Positions 27,171-37,283 of a DNA stretch of 64,000 nucleotides are shown piece by piece. A program made the position numbers and the translations under genes. The DNA lies in assembly GCF_004210305.1 (NCBI RefSeq), contig NZ_SCFB01000002.1, positions 1 to 64,000 on the forward strand, written 5' to 3'. Each line of letters opens with the position of its first letter. Position 1 is the first letter of the stretch. Below the pieces are notes generated by a model. That model saw nothing but the letters and a program-made list of their open reading frames with translations, had not been told where the DNA came from and did no database searches. This DNA comes from Candidatus Finniella inopinata. Lineage in GTDB: Bacteria; Pseudomonadota; Alphaproteobacteria; Paracaedibacterales; CAIULA01.

Positions 27171-27911
27171 TCAAGAACAATATTCCCGAAGAGATTTACC
27201 TGCTTGCTGAACGCCATAACCAAAATTTTCTAGCACTAAGAAACTGCTCACAGCCGTCAGACCGCCTAAAGCACGAAGCATACCAGAGCATGCAATTGTC
27301 TTCAGACCCTCTGCAATCGCTCTACCTTTTCTTCCAGCAGTCCACATTGCTTCTGTCCTTTGAAATCCATCGGACCAGACAACCCCACTTTGATCCCAGA
27401 TTTGACCGCCTACACTTGTCAACCCCTTACCAAACCATTGGGAAAGGCTTCCACTGGCTTCCATTGCCAGACCAGAAAACCAACCTGTTGTCTTGCCCAA
27501 AAACCGAGCAAAAGGTCCTGCATTTTTCTTGGCATAACCGCCCGCGTCACAAATGCTCTCTACAACACGCTCTTTCATAGATGGACTAGCTACATAACCG
27601 TTGAGCTCCGAGGGCTGGACCCTGGAGAATCCATCGGCTTCTTCGAATTTTTTCGCTGGATCAACCTTGACCGGAGTGCCAGTTCTGAGAGACTCAAGCA
27701 ACTCTTCATGAACTTCTGCGCAAGGCTTGGCATACAAGGGGTCTTCAGAGAAAGAGTACTCATGAAGCATTTTAACTGCATTCTTCGTTTCATTAGGATT
27801 AAATCCAAACTGAGTATCGTTTGGAATTCCAGCAAAATTTCTCGCATGCCCTAAGGAGCTAACCCCTGCGCTAAGAACAACTAACAAACCTAAAAATTGT
27901 ATTTTTTTCAT
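27171..27911 (-). CDS. Secreted protein of unknown function
   Basis: A 246-residue protein with a signal peptide (MKKIQFLGLLVVLSAGVSSLGHA). The mature N-terminal half is charged. The C-terminal half is rich in Gly/Trp/Ser with amphipathic or weakly hydrophobic stretches (GWFSGLAMEASGSLSQWFGK, GLTAVSSFLVLENFGYGVQQ) that could associate with membranes. Cysteines near positions 64, 119, 207 and 245 could form disulfides. GTGAGGC precedes the ATG. No known family. The ISAs1-type element at 28008 lies about 100 bp upstream. Confidence 0.65.
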   Translation of the reverse strand: MKKIQFLGLLVVLSAGVSSLGHARNFAGIPNDTQFGFNPNETKNAVKMLHEYSFSEDPLYAKPCAEVHEELLESLRTGTPVKVDPAKKFEEADGFSRVQPSELNGYVASPSMKERVVESICDAGGYAKKNAGPFARFLGKTTGWFSGLAMEASGSLSQWFGKGLTSVGGQIWDQSGVVWSDGFQRTEAMWTAGRKGRAIAEGLKTIACSGMLRALGGLTAVSSFLVLENFGYGVQQAGKSLREYCS

Positions 27912-28007
27912 GATAGCCTCACTTTTTTGAAATCCTATCCTAACAGAAGAGTTTTCAGAAACTCTCTATTAAACAAAGGAATGTTAACACTTCTTTAACC
28001 AAATCTC

Positions 28008-29462
28008 CGTGGCGATTGCACTGACATCTCCTCAGCCTAGTTTTTAAAATTACGGTTTCTGCTATTTCCCAAACTTTTGTAGATTGATTTGATTTTGTAG
28101 GTTTTGAGAGATCTACTTCCTGTTTTTTTTATTTTTAGACACTATCCTCCCCTTTAAAAGACTTACCGTTTATATCAGTCAATCCGCTCAAACGCGCTTT
28201 AAATTGTGGTCAGCGGTTAGAATTTTCAATAAGTATTTGTTGTCCCAGCCTGCTACCTTCCGTCGACAGCTCACCCCTCGTTTATTCGTTTTTTCTTGCT
28301 TGAGTAGATTCAAAGCAATACGTCTCATGACAGCCAAATTCTTGGCCGCGTGGCCAACATGCACCTGGTTATGGTCTTCCCTAAAACCTACATCCAAAGA
28401 CCAGTGCAGGTTAATTTCTATGTTCCAGTGTTTTCTGACAGCAACCATAAACTGATCAATATTTTCATAGGCTAAACTTGTTAGAAAGTAGCGGGTACTA
28501 CGCTCAACCTGATTATTAGTTGTGCGTGTTGTTTCAAGCATGCCAACACCCTTTAACCCAGGCCAACGAAGTTGAAATACTGCCGGATCGCGTGCTGATA
28601 CTAATGTATAGCGACGTGTTTCTATGCGACCATGATCATGGATCTTCTCTACTTTCCGTCGATTAAGCATCTTCTTGTACTGACGTGATTCTCCTATATG
28701 GAAAATTGCCTTGACCATTTCATGAAGCTTCGGTTGATTATCTTTTAGAGCTAATACGTAGTCTGCACCTTGAATTAAGATCTCTTCAGCAATTGACTGC
28801 TGACAACCCATGGCGTCAATGGTGACTGTACTACCAGTAACATCAATCATCTTGAGTAATTTTGGAATGGCTGTAATTTCATTGGATTTTTCATCCGTTT
28901 TAACTTGCCCTAAAAGAAGACTTTGATTGCTTGCCCAGGCACTTACAATGTGTAGGGCTTTTTTCTCTTTTCTTCTGTTGCCAGAACCCCGTAGCGTTTT
29001 TCCATCAATAGCAATAATCTCAGAATTAACATCGATAGAGAGTGACTTGATCCATGCATAAAAGCAGGATTCAAATTGCTCTGGGTCAAGTATGGAAAAC
29101 ACACGGCCAAAAGTATCATGAGATGGCACACCATTAGGCAGCTCGAGAAATGTTGATAACCAATCGTATTTGGCTTTGCCAAATTCACTAATATCAACCC
29201 AGTTATCAGCGCCACAAATTGTGGCCAATATTGTTATTACCAAGATATCGTGCAATTTGTGAAGCTTGTTGTGGTTATCAATACGAGGATCGGCAAGAGG
29301 TTCAAAATGTTTGAGGAAAGTATCTGATAACTGCATCCCTGTTTCCTTTTTCTTTATTGAGAAAAAAGAATAATAACAACGGATAGAACAGCAGAAAAGC
29401 CGAATAAAAAATTAGGAAATAATTTTTAGAATACTAAACTAATTTTCAGTGCAATCGCCATG
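28008..29462 (-). mobile_element. ISAs1-type insertion sequence, copy 1 (1455 bp)
   Basis: A complete element with terminal repeats CGTGGCGATTGCACTGA and CATGGCGATTGCACTGA (inverted), carrying the transposase at 28188-29336. It has the same length as copy 2 and an identical transposase. Its flanks show no matching direct repeat (ACCAAATCTC on one side, GCAAGTCATA on the other), and the gene it cuts (29463-30407) has no second half on the other side. The copy therefore marks a deletion or recombination junction. Confidence 0.9.
28188..29336 (-). CDS. ISAs1-family transposase, copy 1
   Basis: A 382-residue DDE transposase. The N-terminal DDE_Tnp_1-associated part (SDTFLKHFEPLADPRIDNHN) is followed by the catalytic domain with EIIAIDGKTLRGSGNRR, TVTIDAMGCQQSIAE and NIEINLHWSLDVGFREDHNQ. 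It is identical in sequence to copy 2 at 31370-32518. The frame is intact, so the protein is probably active. Confidence 0.95.
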   Translation of the reverse strand: MQLSDTFLKHFEPLADPRIDNHNKLHKLHDILVITILATICGADNWVDISEFGKAKYDWLSTFLELPNGVPSHDTFGRVFSILDPEQFESCFYAWIKSLSIDVNSEIIAIDGKTLRGSGNRRKEKKALHIVSAWASNQSLLLGQVKTDEKSNEITAIPKLLKMIDVTGSTVTIDAMGCQQSIAEEILIQGADYVLALKDNQPKLHEMVKAIFHIGESRQYKKMLNRRKVEKIHDHGRIETRRYTLVSARDPAVFQLRWPGLKGVGMLETTRTTNNQVERSTRYFLTSLAYENIDQFMVAVRKHWNIEINLHWSLDVGFREDHNQVHVGHAAKNLAVMRRIALNLLKQEKTNKRGVSCRRKVAGWDNKYLLKILTADHNLKRV

Positions 29463-30407
29463 GCAAGTCATAGGCGTATCGAACACAGCCTGTGTCCCTG
29501 TCCCGCTTTTGATTTCTGTCGTTGCTCCTGTTGTTGGAAGTCCTCCGGCTATGGTGACCACAGGTTTATTTGTATCAACTACATCAACGCGTCGTATGGA
29601 ATCATTATTTGTGTCAGCCACATAAAGGTATCTGCCGTAATAAGCCAGTCCTTGAATGTTAGTAAACCTTGCATCTGCGCCATTGCCGTCAACAAATCCA
29701 GGATTTTTTGAACCAACAATAATGCTGACACTAGCAATTTCTGGAGCATGAGTTGTTGTGTATTGCGCAAGATTGTTTACGTAAGAAATATATCCTGCAT
29801 CGGTATTTTTGTGGGCCAGGTACAAATTGCCACCACCCAAAACAGCGGAGGTTATGTCAGGTAATCCAGATATCTGCCATAGCATTTGATTCATTTTACT
29901 CGTATCAAACGCCTGTATGCCATGACTAGTGACTACGTAAAGCTTCCCTTGATCACAGTTAAGTGAAACCAAAGAATCGGTGGAGTCAGTTGGTTTTACT
30001 TTAAAAGGTAACAGGGGCGCCCCGTCCACCAGAGAATAGCCATTAATGGATATAGAAGACCGTGTTTTCCACCCTGCATATAGCGTAGAACCATCGGCGC
30101 TGATTCCCAAACCAGAAAAGATACTGTTTTTATCAGGAGCCCCCAGTTTACCAGTTTCGCCAAGTCCCAAGGGCGTTGTTGTAGGGTTTAGGATTCTGCT
30201 GATTTTAATACTGGTTTTTTGGCCATCTGATTTCACTTGGCTTACATAGTAAAGGGAAGAGCCAGCTTGGGATCCAATTGCCAAATATTCGGAACAAACT
30301 GTGGGAGGATTAAGAGCGATTTGCTCTACCAGGACATCAGGAGATCCCATGGAAGAACTGGCGGCCAAAGGTTGTATGGCCGCAAAAAATAATAAGAGAA
30401 ATATCAT
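29439..30407 (-). pseudogene. Secreted beta-propeller/ankyrin-type protein, truncated by ISAs1 copy 1
   Basis: A signal peptide is followed by SMGSPDVLVEQIAL and repeated propeller-like blades (NHL/YVTN style: ISADGSTLYAGWKTRS, IQGLAYYGRYLYVADTNNDS, IRRVDVVDTNKPVVTIAGGL). It is a clear paralogue of the gene at 32699-34171. The coding sequence is intact to FDTPMTC and then runs into the IS, which adds HGDCTEN and a stop. The expected C-terminal half with ankyrin repeats is missing. Probably exported and host-interacting before disruption. Confidence 0.75.
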
Positions 30408-30660
30408 TACAAAACACCTAAAATTAAAACTAATATTAATTAAATGATAGGCTAAAATTACTAATAATTTCTTAAGTGCGGAATATTATGGAACGCAGAT
30501 CTTTTCAGTTAGGATAAGGATGCGGCGATTTTAGATCACTTGGTTTAACAACCATAAGGCGCCCTAAGGGCGAGAAAAAAGGGGAACGTGTGGGGGGGCC
30601 GGGTTGGAATTTGTGCCTCCCTGCCCCCTACCAGCTTATGTTCCCGAAATGACAAGAGAT

Positions 30661-31243
30661 TTATTGAAGACCAGGGTAACCATGATTATGAAGATATCCT
30701 ATTAAACTGGCATTAGTTGCTGTGCCTCCGTGAGAATCCTTATCGTCATAGGATTGAAAAGGTAATTTGTTGCGGATCTGCTTTGGATTAGAAGGGATCA
30801 TAGTAGGGTCCTGTGGTATTGAGTTTACGGCGTTGGTGAAATCCCACTCTCTTTTTTTATCATCGGTGTTTGTTGTTCCGGGATATGCCGCATATTGTTT
30901 TTCTAAATTGAGGGTATTGTAATATAAGGATGCATGTTTTTCTTTGCGGTCGTACATGGCCACGGCCAAAGGGCGCCAGCCTGCGTTATTACCAACGGCG
31001 AACATGTCACCAATTGGTGTAACAAACTTCTGGTAATAGTTTCTTGCAAAACCTAATGTCCACGAACCATCCGACGATTTATCAAAATTATTATTGGCCA
31101 TGATGGTGTGAAGCATTGTGTTCCCCCCAGCGCCCGGAATCTGCGAAAGAATTTGCGATAAATTGGACATCTTACACAAATCAATCACCCACGATATCAT
31201 CTCCCACGCGCCATAACTGGCCGCGGTGTGCAGGGCTGTATCG
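30661..31243 (-). pseudogene. C-terminal (ankyrin) half of the propeller-ankyrin protein, cut off by ISAs1 copy 2
   Basis: From the IS junction the frame reads DTALHTAASYGAWEMISWVI and then GGNTMLHTIMANNNF and GWRPLAVAMYDRKEK, three ankyrin-like repeats, before a stop at 30661. It joins exactly in frame to the sequence at 32699-34171 once the IS and one copy of the 10-bp target repeat are removed. An internal ATG could give a 179-residue product, but without signal peptide or propeller. Confidence 0.8.
31234..31243. repeat. Target site duplication of ISAs1 copy 2, left
   Basis: GGCTGTATCG at 31234-31243 is repeated at 32699-32708 on the other side of the element. Ten bases fits the ISAs1 family. 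Chance identity at the borders makes 10-12 bp possible. Confidence 0.85.
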
Positions 31244-32698
31244 CATGGCTATTGCACTGAAAATTAGTTTAGTATTCTAAAAATTATTTCCTAATTTTTT
31301 ATTCGGCTTTTCTGCTGTTCTATCCGTTGTTATTATTCTTTTTTCTCAATAAAGAAAAAGGAAACAGGGATGCAGTTATCAGATACTTTCCTCAAACATT
31401 TTGAACCTCTTGCCGATCCTCGTATTGATAACCACAACAAGCTTCACAAATTGCACGATATCTTGGTAATAACAATATTGGCCACAATTTGTGGCGCTGA
31501 TAACTGGGTTGATATTAGTGAATTTGGCAAAGCCAAATACGATTGGTTATCAACATTTCTCGAGCTGCCTAATGGTGTGCCATCTCATGATACTTTTGGC
31601 CGTGTGTTTTCCATACTTGACCCAGAGCAATTTGAATCCTGCTTTTATGCATGGATCAAGTCACTCTCTATCGATGTTAATTCTGAGATTATTGCTATTG
31701 ATGGAAAAACGCTACGGGGTTCTGGCAACAGAAGAAAAGAGAAAAAAGCCCTACACATTGTAAGTGCCTGGGCAAGCAATCAAAGTCTTCTTTTAGGGCA
31801 AGTTAAAACGGATGAAAAATCCAATGAAATTACAGCCATTCCAAAATTACTCAAGATGATTGATGTTACTGGTAGTACAGTCACCATTGACGCCATGGGT
31901 TGTCAGCAGTCAATTGCTGAAGAGATCTTAATTCAAGGTGCAGACTACGTATTAGCTCTAAAAGATAATCAACCGAAGCTTCATGAAATGGTCAAGGCAA
32001 TTTTCCATATAGGAGAATCACGTCAGTACAAGAAGATGCTTAATCGACGGAAAGTAGAGAAGATCCATGATCATGGTCGCATAGAAACACGTCGCTATAC
32101 ATTAGTATCAGCACGCGATCCGGCAGTATTTCAACTTCGTTGGCCTGGGTTAAAGGGTGTTGGCATGCTTGAAACAACACGCACAACTAATAATCAGGTT
32201 GAGCGTAGTACCCGCTACTTTCTAACAAGTTTAGCCTATGAAAATATTGATCAGTTTATGGTTGCTGTCAGAAAACACTGGAACATAGAAATTAACCTGC
32301 ACTGGTCTTTGGATGTAGGTTTTAGGGAAGACCATAACCAGGTGCATGTTGGCCACGCGGCCAAGAATTTGGCTGTCATGAGACGTATTGCTTTGAATCT
32401 ACTCAAGCAAGAAAAAACGAATAAACGAGGGGTGAGCTGTCGACGGAAGGTAGCAGGCTGGGACAACAAATACTTATTGAAAATTCTAACCGCTGACCAC
32501 AATTTAAAGCGCGTTTGAGCGGATTGACTGATATAAACGGTAAGTCTTTTAAAGGGGAGGATAGTGTCTAAAAATAAAAAAAACAGGAAGTAGATCTCTC
32601 AAAACCTACAAAATCAAATCAATCTACAAAAGTTTGGGAAATAGCAGAAACCGTAATTTTAAAAACTAGGCTGAGGAGATGTCAGTGCAATCGCCATG
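31244..32698 (+). mobile_element. ISAs1-type insertion sequence, copy 2 (1455 bp)
   Basis: A complete element with inverted ends CATGGCTATTGCACTGA and CATGGCGATTGCACTGA and one transposase gene (31370-32518). It is flanked by the direct repeat GGCTGTATCG. It interrupts a propeller-ankyrin gene in the opposite orientation, and excising it restores the frame, so this is a simple recent insertion. Confidence 0.95.
31370..32518 (+). CDS. ISAs1-family transposase, copy 2
   Basis: 382 residues, identical to the product of copy 1, with the same DDE-domain segments (EIIAIDGKTLRGSGNRR, TVTIDAMGCQQS). The identity of both proteins and of the ends, including the fragment at position 1, shows that these copies spread very recently. 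Confidence 0.95.
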   Translation: MQLSDTFLKHFEPLADPRIDNHNKLHKLHDILVITILATICGADNWVDISEFGKAKYDWLSTFLELPNGVPSHDTFGRVFSILDPEQFESCFYAWIKSLSIDVNSEIIAIDGKTLRGSGNRRKEKKALHIVSAWASNQSLLLGQVKTDEKSNEITAIPKLLKMIDVTGSTVTIDAMGCQQSIAEEILIQGADYVLALKDNQPKLHEMVKAIFHIGESRQYKKMLNRRKVEKIHDHGRIETRRYTLVSARDPAVFQLRWPGLKGVGMLETTRTTNNQVERSTRYFLTSLAYENIDQFMVAVRKHWNIEINLHWSLDVGFREDHNQVHVGHAAKNLAVMRRIALNLLKQEKTNKRGVSCRRKVAGWDNKYLLKILTADHNLKRV

Positions 32699-32708
32699 GG
32701 CTGTATCG
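32699..32708. repeat. Target site duplication of ISAs1 copy 2, right
   Basis: GGCTGTATCG directly follows the element's right end and matches the copy at 31234-31243. Confidence 0.85.
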
Positions 32709-34171
32709 CCCCATTGATTAGGATGAAGGAAATACCCCAATTTTTGTTGGGGGAGCCCAGTAATATGATCCCTGATAGCCGCCCACATAAGTTTCCAATT
32801 ATTCCATTTCCAGGATGAGGAGTTTATTAAATAATCTGTGTAACATTCCTGATATATAGATGCCAAAATATGCAAGGAGGTCCATCCATTCGAATCATAC
32901 GCTGCTGGGGTGGCAATGGGGCCACCATGATCGTGAAATGTAAACGAACTTGTTACATCTGTAGGGTTCTTGTACATCACCGCGCCACGAAGCTTCGCAT
33001 CATTCCCACTACCCTGTACATTAGGATCATAAGCTGCCATCCAGACTCGTTGAAGCGTTAAGTCAGTAGGACTGGTATGATAGGAGTTTGTTCCTGCTCC
33101 ACCCGCCATGAAATAAAGGGTCTGGCCACCCGAATCGATCACACAATTCATGGGTGTATCAAACACAGCTTGGTTTGCAGTGCCACTGGTTATAGCTGAT
33201 ACGGGGCCTGAAGGTTGCTGCAGTCCTCCAGCTATTGTAATGACAGGGTGACTTGAATTTGTCACATCAACCCGTCGTATAGCATTGTTGCCCGTGTCCG
33301 CCACATAAAGATACTTGCCAAAATAGGCTAGCCCCTGGATTTTCCTAAATCTTGGAACTGTCCCGTTACCATCCTTAAAGCCAGCGGAAGTGGCTCCCCC
33401 CGCAATAGGCTTTAAAGGGTTGGAAAGGACAGAAGGGTTTAAAGGGTTATATCCAGGTGGATTAGAGCCTGTATAGCTTGGAAGGTTCGGCAAACAAGCA
33501 ATATAGCCAGCATTGTACCCTTCATAAGTACCATCCGATTTGCACGCCAGATACAAATTATCACCACCCACAACAGAGGCTGTGATTTTAGGTAAGAAAG
33601 AATACTGAGGAATGGTCCAAAGCGGAGTATTTGTGTTGTTTGTACCATAAGCCCATATAGCATTTTCTGTAACCACGTAAAGAATACTCGTAATAATATC
33701 ACTATGAGCGGTATTATCCACCGCAAGAAGGGCAATCAAGGAATCAGATGTGGTAATCTCGTGAAATGTTGGTAAGATCGCCCCAGTGCTTAAGGCAGAG
33801 CTTTGTAAGGATAATGTTGTTGAGTTCTTCTTCCACCCCGTATACAAAGTATTCCCATCAGAACTGATGGTTAAACCAGCAAACGTACTCCCGGTCGGCC
33901 CATTTATTGACGGGATGGCTGCACCAGAAGTTATGGGCGTGCTTGCCGGATTGCCTGTTTTGGTAACAGTAACACTGGAACTTGTTATTGAACTTACGTA
34001 ATAAAGCGCCTGCCCATATGGATCAATTGCCAAATATTTACCCGCAACCGTTGCAGGTAAGCCCGAACCCAGCGCTATTTGCTCCACCAACACATCCGGG
34101 GACCCCATTGGGGTGCCTGCATAAACAGACTGCGTCAAATAAAAACATAATAAGAAAAATATCATGACCAA
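32699..34171 (-). pseudogene. N-terminal part of a secreted beta-propeller/ankyrin protein, interrupted by ISAs1 copy 2
   Basis: About 491 codons: signal peptide, the SPDVLVEQIALGSG motif shared with the paralogue at 29439, propeller blades (FAGLTISSDGNTLYTGWKKN, KIQGLAYFGKYLYVADTGNN, AIRRVDVTNSSHPVITIAGG) and the first ankyrin-like repeat (DSNGWTSLHILASIYQE). At NQWGDTA the gene is cut by the IS, which adds HGDCTDISSA and a stop. The missing part is at 30661-31243. Rejoined, the protein would be about 680 residues: propeller plus at least four ankyrin repeats. Propeller and ankyrin modules suggest a host-directed exported protein. Confidence 0.8.
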
Positions 34172-34290
34172 TATCCAAATTAAAAACTCGTTCTTAATTT
34201 ATACATGACAGATATTAAGCATTGATTAATTTCTTAATAAAATTAAGATTAAAAGCGCTAAAAAACTAACTGCTCAGTGAATTGAGTCTA

Positions 34291-35701
34291 TCACTGATGA
34301 TCTTTCATCCATTTTTTTAAGTGTTTTTCCTGACTGTAAGCATTACTAATATCCTCTGAATCTCCATCATACTCAAAATCAAGGGAATGCTTCTTTTGAA
34401 TGGCAATGTACGTTGACAACATTTTGTCTTGGGGAACAAACGCATACAATGAAACCAAAAAGATGCTTGAGAACATCATCAAAAGGCACAAAACGCCCCA
34501 CATGCCAAATAAACTGTCCAACCACTAGGTTAAATAGCCAGTCGATAGGTACATGAATGCTTTAGCAAAAGCCCATGCTTTAGAATATCGCGAAAATCTG
34601 GACTGTATGCCAAAGGAACGGATAACAACGGGGGTGGCAGGATCGAAGCTGGCCGTTGATAGCAGCACCACAAGCTGAGCTAAAAATATGGCTGCATGGG
34701 TCGGGTTCACCCACAACAAAATAAAACAGAGGGGAACCAAAACAAAGGAAGCAAGCGTTCTTACTTTCAAGATGCGAAAAGGGTCGAAGTGATAAGCCAG
34801 ACGGGCGCAACCCCAAAGGAAGAAAACCTCTATCAGCAATAACATCGAATTATTAAACAAAATCATGTTGGCTGGCAAACCGACTTTGTCTTTTAAAAGA
34901 TCGCTTCCATAGCTGTAGGCAAAGTAAAAGGCCGTGGGGCAAATCATATTAAGCCCCATCAAAGCCAAGAAGTTACGTCGCTCAAAGTAACGTTCCCAAA
35001 TCTTTGGCTTTGGTTTTTTGTTTTTAAGGTGATCCAAAAATTCCTTAGTCTCCTTTAACTTGCGCCTTGAAATGGAGGATGAAAACGCGGTGGCGGCGCC
35101 AATGTAAAAGCATGTTTTCCATCCGTTTACAGGATCAATTGACAAACAGAGGCTTCCCAACAAAGTTGCCAGCAAGCCCCCCATGTCACAAGTGATGGGG
35201 ATCATAGCAGAAGCGAGAAAAATCTTTGGAAAATGAGGGACGACTTCGGCCACAAAAATTTCAGCCCCCTTGGCCTCTCCGGCGGAACTGAAACCCTGTA
35301 AAATGCGGCACCCAATAATTAACATGGTGGCGTAATATCCCCATTCAGCAAACGAGGGAATGTTAGCAATAAGCAAACAAGATATGGCCATGATCATGGT
35401 GGTGTAGGTTAAGACGACGACCCGACCAAAGTTATCGCCGATATACCCCCCAAAAATACGCGGCAAAGGGACGAATGACAAAGGACGATGAAAAAGCAAA
35501 AATGGCCAACATTTTGGCCACCACTGGGTCGGTCTTGGGCATGAAATAGGGGGTTACGACAAAAGCCAGGTGAGTGAACAGCATCAAGTCAAAGTACTCA
35601 AGGAAATTACCGGTTAAAACGATGGCAAGGGCTTTTTTCTCGTCTTTTGATAAAGGTATCAACTGGGAAGTCGACGGGTACGCTTTGTCTGCTGGCAACA
35701 T
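34291..35701 (-). pseudogene. ProP-like MFS transporter, broken by a frameshift and an in-frame stop
   Basis: The N-terminal part (35701-35432) reads LVLTGNFLEYFDLMLFTHLA-type ProP sequence up to FVIRPFAAYFW. There a run of six G's (about 35445) shifts the frame; five G's would continue WGYIGDNFGRVVVLTYT in the frame that stops at 34525. After STGYLT a TAG interrupts and the same frame continues (WLDSLFGMWGVLCLLMMFSS) to 34291. The whole corresponds to one metabolite:H+ symporter of about 468 residues. Two independent lesions argue for a real pseudogene rather than a sequencing error. Confidence 0.8.
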
Positions 35702-35805
35702 AAGCTCCTCCTTTTGATGAGATGGAGTATACCTTAAGGAGGTCCTGGTGGTTCATAAGGATTTTACTGAAAATTAATCTTGCAATTTAAAAAATCAATA
35801 ATCAT

Positions 35806-35833
35806 TTGACAACAGCTGCCAGCGTCCTCTATT
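35806..35833 (+). promoter_or_regulatory. Candidate promoter upstream of brnQ leader
   Basis: TTGACA at 35806-35811, then 16 bases, then TCTATT at 35828-35833. Predicted transcription would begin near 35840, just before the ATG of a short leader frame. Confidence 0.45.
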
Positions 35834-35841
35834 CTTTAGTT

Positions 35842-35910
35842 ATGACTCAGAACATAAACTCATCTTTAGTTGTCTCAATTAAAACCAATCACGTGGTGAT
35901 TGGCGCATAG
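35842..35910 (+). CDS. Possible branched-chain-rich leader peptide
   Basis: A 22-codon frame beginning MTQNINSSLVVSIK and ending HVVIGA has eight Ile/Leu/Val codons. It overlaps two hairpins (CCAATCAC/GTGATTGG at 35885-35903 and GGCGC/GCGCC at 35902-35914) and precedes T-runs at 35942-35959. The downstream gene brnQ imports exactly these amino acids, so attenuation is conceivable. There is no Shine-Dalgarno sequence and the start would be almost leaderless. Speculative. Confidence 0.3.
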   Translation: MTQNINSSLVVSIKTNHVVIGA

Positions 35911-35980
35911 CGCCATATATTCATACTTCTCCTCTCTTACATTTTTTTTAATTTTTTTTGCCTTCAAAGGCTCCACTCCC

Positions 35981-36143
35981 TATGCCCATTCCAGATTATT
36001 TTGCGGGATTTTTATGACAGAGATTTTTTACAGAAACAAGGCGAAAAAGTTGCGAATAGTTATTCTATTTAAGACTTTTGAGCCGCCGTTTATGGATAAA
36101 ATATCAAACAGAAAAACCCGGGAAATGATTTGAAATGGGCATA
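35981..36143 (+). repeat. Palindromic repeat element, copy A
   Basis: About 163 bp with imperfect inverted ends (TATGCCCATT...ATTTTGCGGG / CCCGGGAAAT...AATGGGCATA). It shares internal segments with copies B and C: TTTTTATGACAGAGATTTTT, ACAAGGCGAAAAA and CCGCCGTTTATGG. It lies between the leader region and brnQ (ATG 36168), so it is transcribed in the brnQ 5' untranslated region. With the leader it accounts for the gap 35702-36167. Confidence 0.75.
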
Positions 36144-36167
36144 ATAAGGGTATGAAAGAGGTATAGT

Positions 36168-37283
36168 ATGTCTGCGTATAAAATTGTTTTAACAGCTGGT
36201 TTTGCCATGTTCTCCATGTTTTTTGGGTCCGGCAATCTGGTTTTTCCCCTGCTGATTGGCTTTCAAAGTTTAAGTCATCATTCTTATGCAATCTTGGGGT
36301 TGCTTGTAACCGCCGTCTGCGTTCCATTTTTGGGTCTTTTAGGCATTATACAGTTCCAGGGCAATCGGGATTCTTACTTTTCTAGTCTTGGCAAGTTTAC
36401 AGCCTTTGCGCTTGTCCTTTTGATGTTAACATTGATGGGCCCATTCGGCGTTATGCCCCGTTGCATCACGGTGGCGTTCGGTGGTTTGGCCGTTTTAACC
36501 CCTGGTATGCCTTTCTGGGTTTTCAGTCTTGGCTTTTGCTTGCTGCTGGCTGCCCTTATTTGGCAACGCAACAAAATCGTCAGCATCATTGGTTTATTCC
36601 TAACCCCCTTTAAATTAGGCAGCATCATTTTATTAATTATCTTTGGTTTGTGGTATGGGCCAGACGTGATGCCGGCGACTCAAACCTCCACGCATGCTTT
36701 TTGGTTGGGTATTAGTCAAGGCTATCAAACGATGGACTTAATCGCCGCTTTCTTTTTTGCCACCACCATCTATGAGTATTTGCAGCTGCGTTTGAAGGAG
36801 GCAGGTCAGTTGAATCCGTCGGTTCCACAACTTTTCCGATGGGGGCTTTCTGCCAGTTTGGTTGGGGCATTTTTATTGAGCGTTGTTTATGTGGGTTTTA
36901 CGTTGTTGGGGGCTAAATACGCCGTGTATCTGGATAATATTCCACCTGAATCCATGTTGGTTGAAATTGCCAAACACGCCCTGGGCGCCTATGCCATGCC
37001 CGTTGTTGCCTTTACACTGGCGATTTCCTGTTTGGCGACAGCAACAGTTTTAGCAACTTTGGTGGTGGATTTCTTGCAGCAAGACATCAGCCGCAATCGC
37101 CTGAGCCGCCCTCAATCGATCGCCATCACCTTGGCGTTGACGTTTGGCATGTCTTTGCTTGGGTTCAAGACCATTTGCCAATTCTTAGGCACCATTTTGG
37201 AATGGATTTATCCGTTGCTGGTTGTTTATGCCGTTATTCAAATCGCAAGAAAATCCTTTCGGGCGGGACTTGTCGTATCATGA
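36168..37283 (+). CDS. brnQ: Branched-chain amino acid carrier BrnQ (LIVCS family)
   Basis: A 371-residue inner-membrane symporter with about 11-12 segments. [22 protein letters not shown] near the N-terminus and [17 protein letters not shown] are family signatures. It imports Leu, Ile and Val with Na+. It is shorter than E. coli BrnQ (about 439) but keeps both ends. The stop overlaps the mnmA start (ATGA), so they form one transcription unit. Confidence 0.9.
   Translation: MSAYKIVLTAGFAMFSMFFGSGNLVFPLLIGFQSLSHHSYAILGLLVTAVCVPFLGLLGIIQFQGNRDSYFSSLGKFTAFALVLLMLTLMGPFGVMPRCITVAFGGLAVLTPGMPFWVFSLGFCLLLAALIWQRNKIVSIIGLFLTPFKLGSIILLIIFGLWYGPDVMPATQTSTHAFWLGISQGYQTMDLIAAFFFATTIYEYLQLRLKEAGQLNPSVPQLFRWGLSASLVGAFLLSVVYVGFTLLGAKYAVYLDNIPPESMLVEIAKHALGAYAMPVVAFTLAISCLATATVLATLVVDFLQQDISRNRLSRPQSIAITLALTFGMSLLGFKTICQFLGTILEWIYPLLVVYAVIQIARKSFRAGLVVS

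Noticed and set aside
27290..27854. Plus-strand frames of 96 and 164 codons
   Set aside because: They are antisense to the signal-peptide protein at 27171-27911, which has a good ribosome site.
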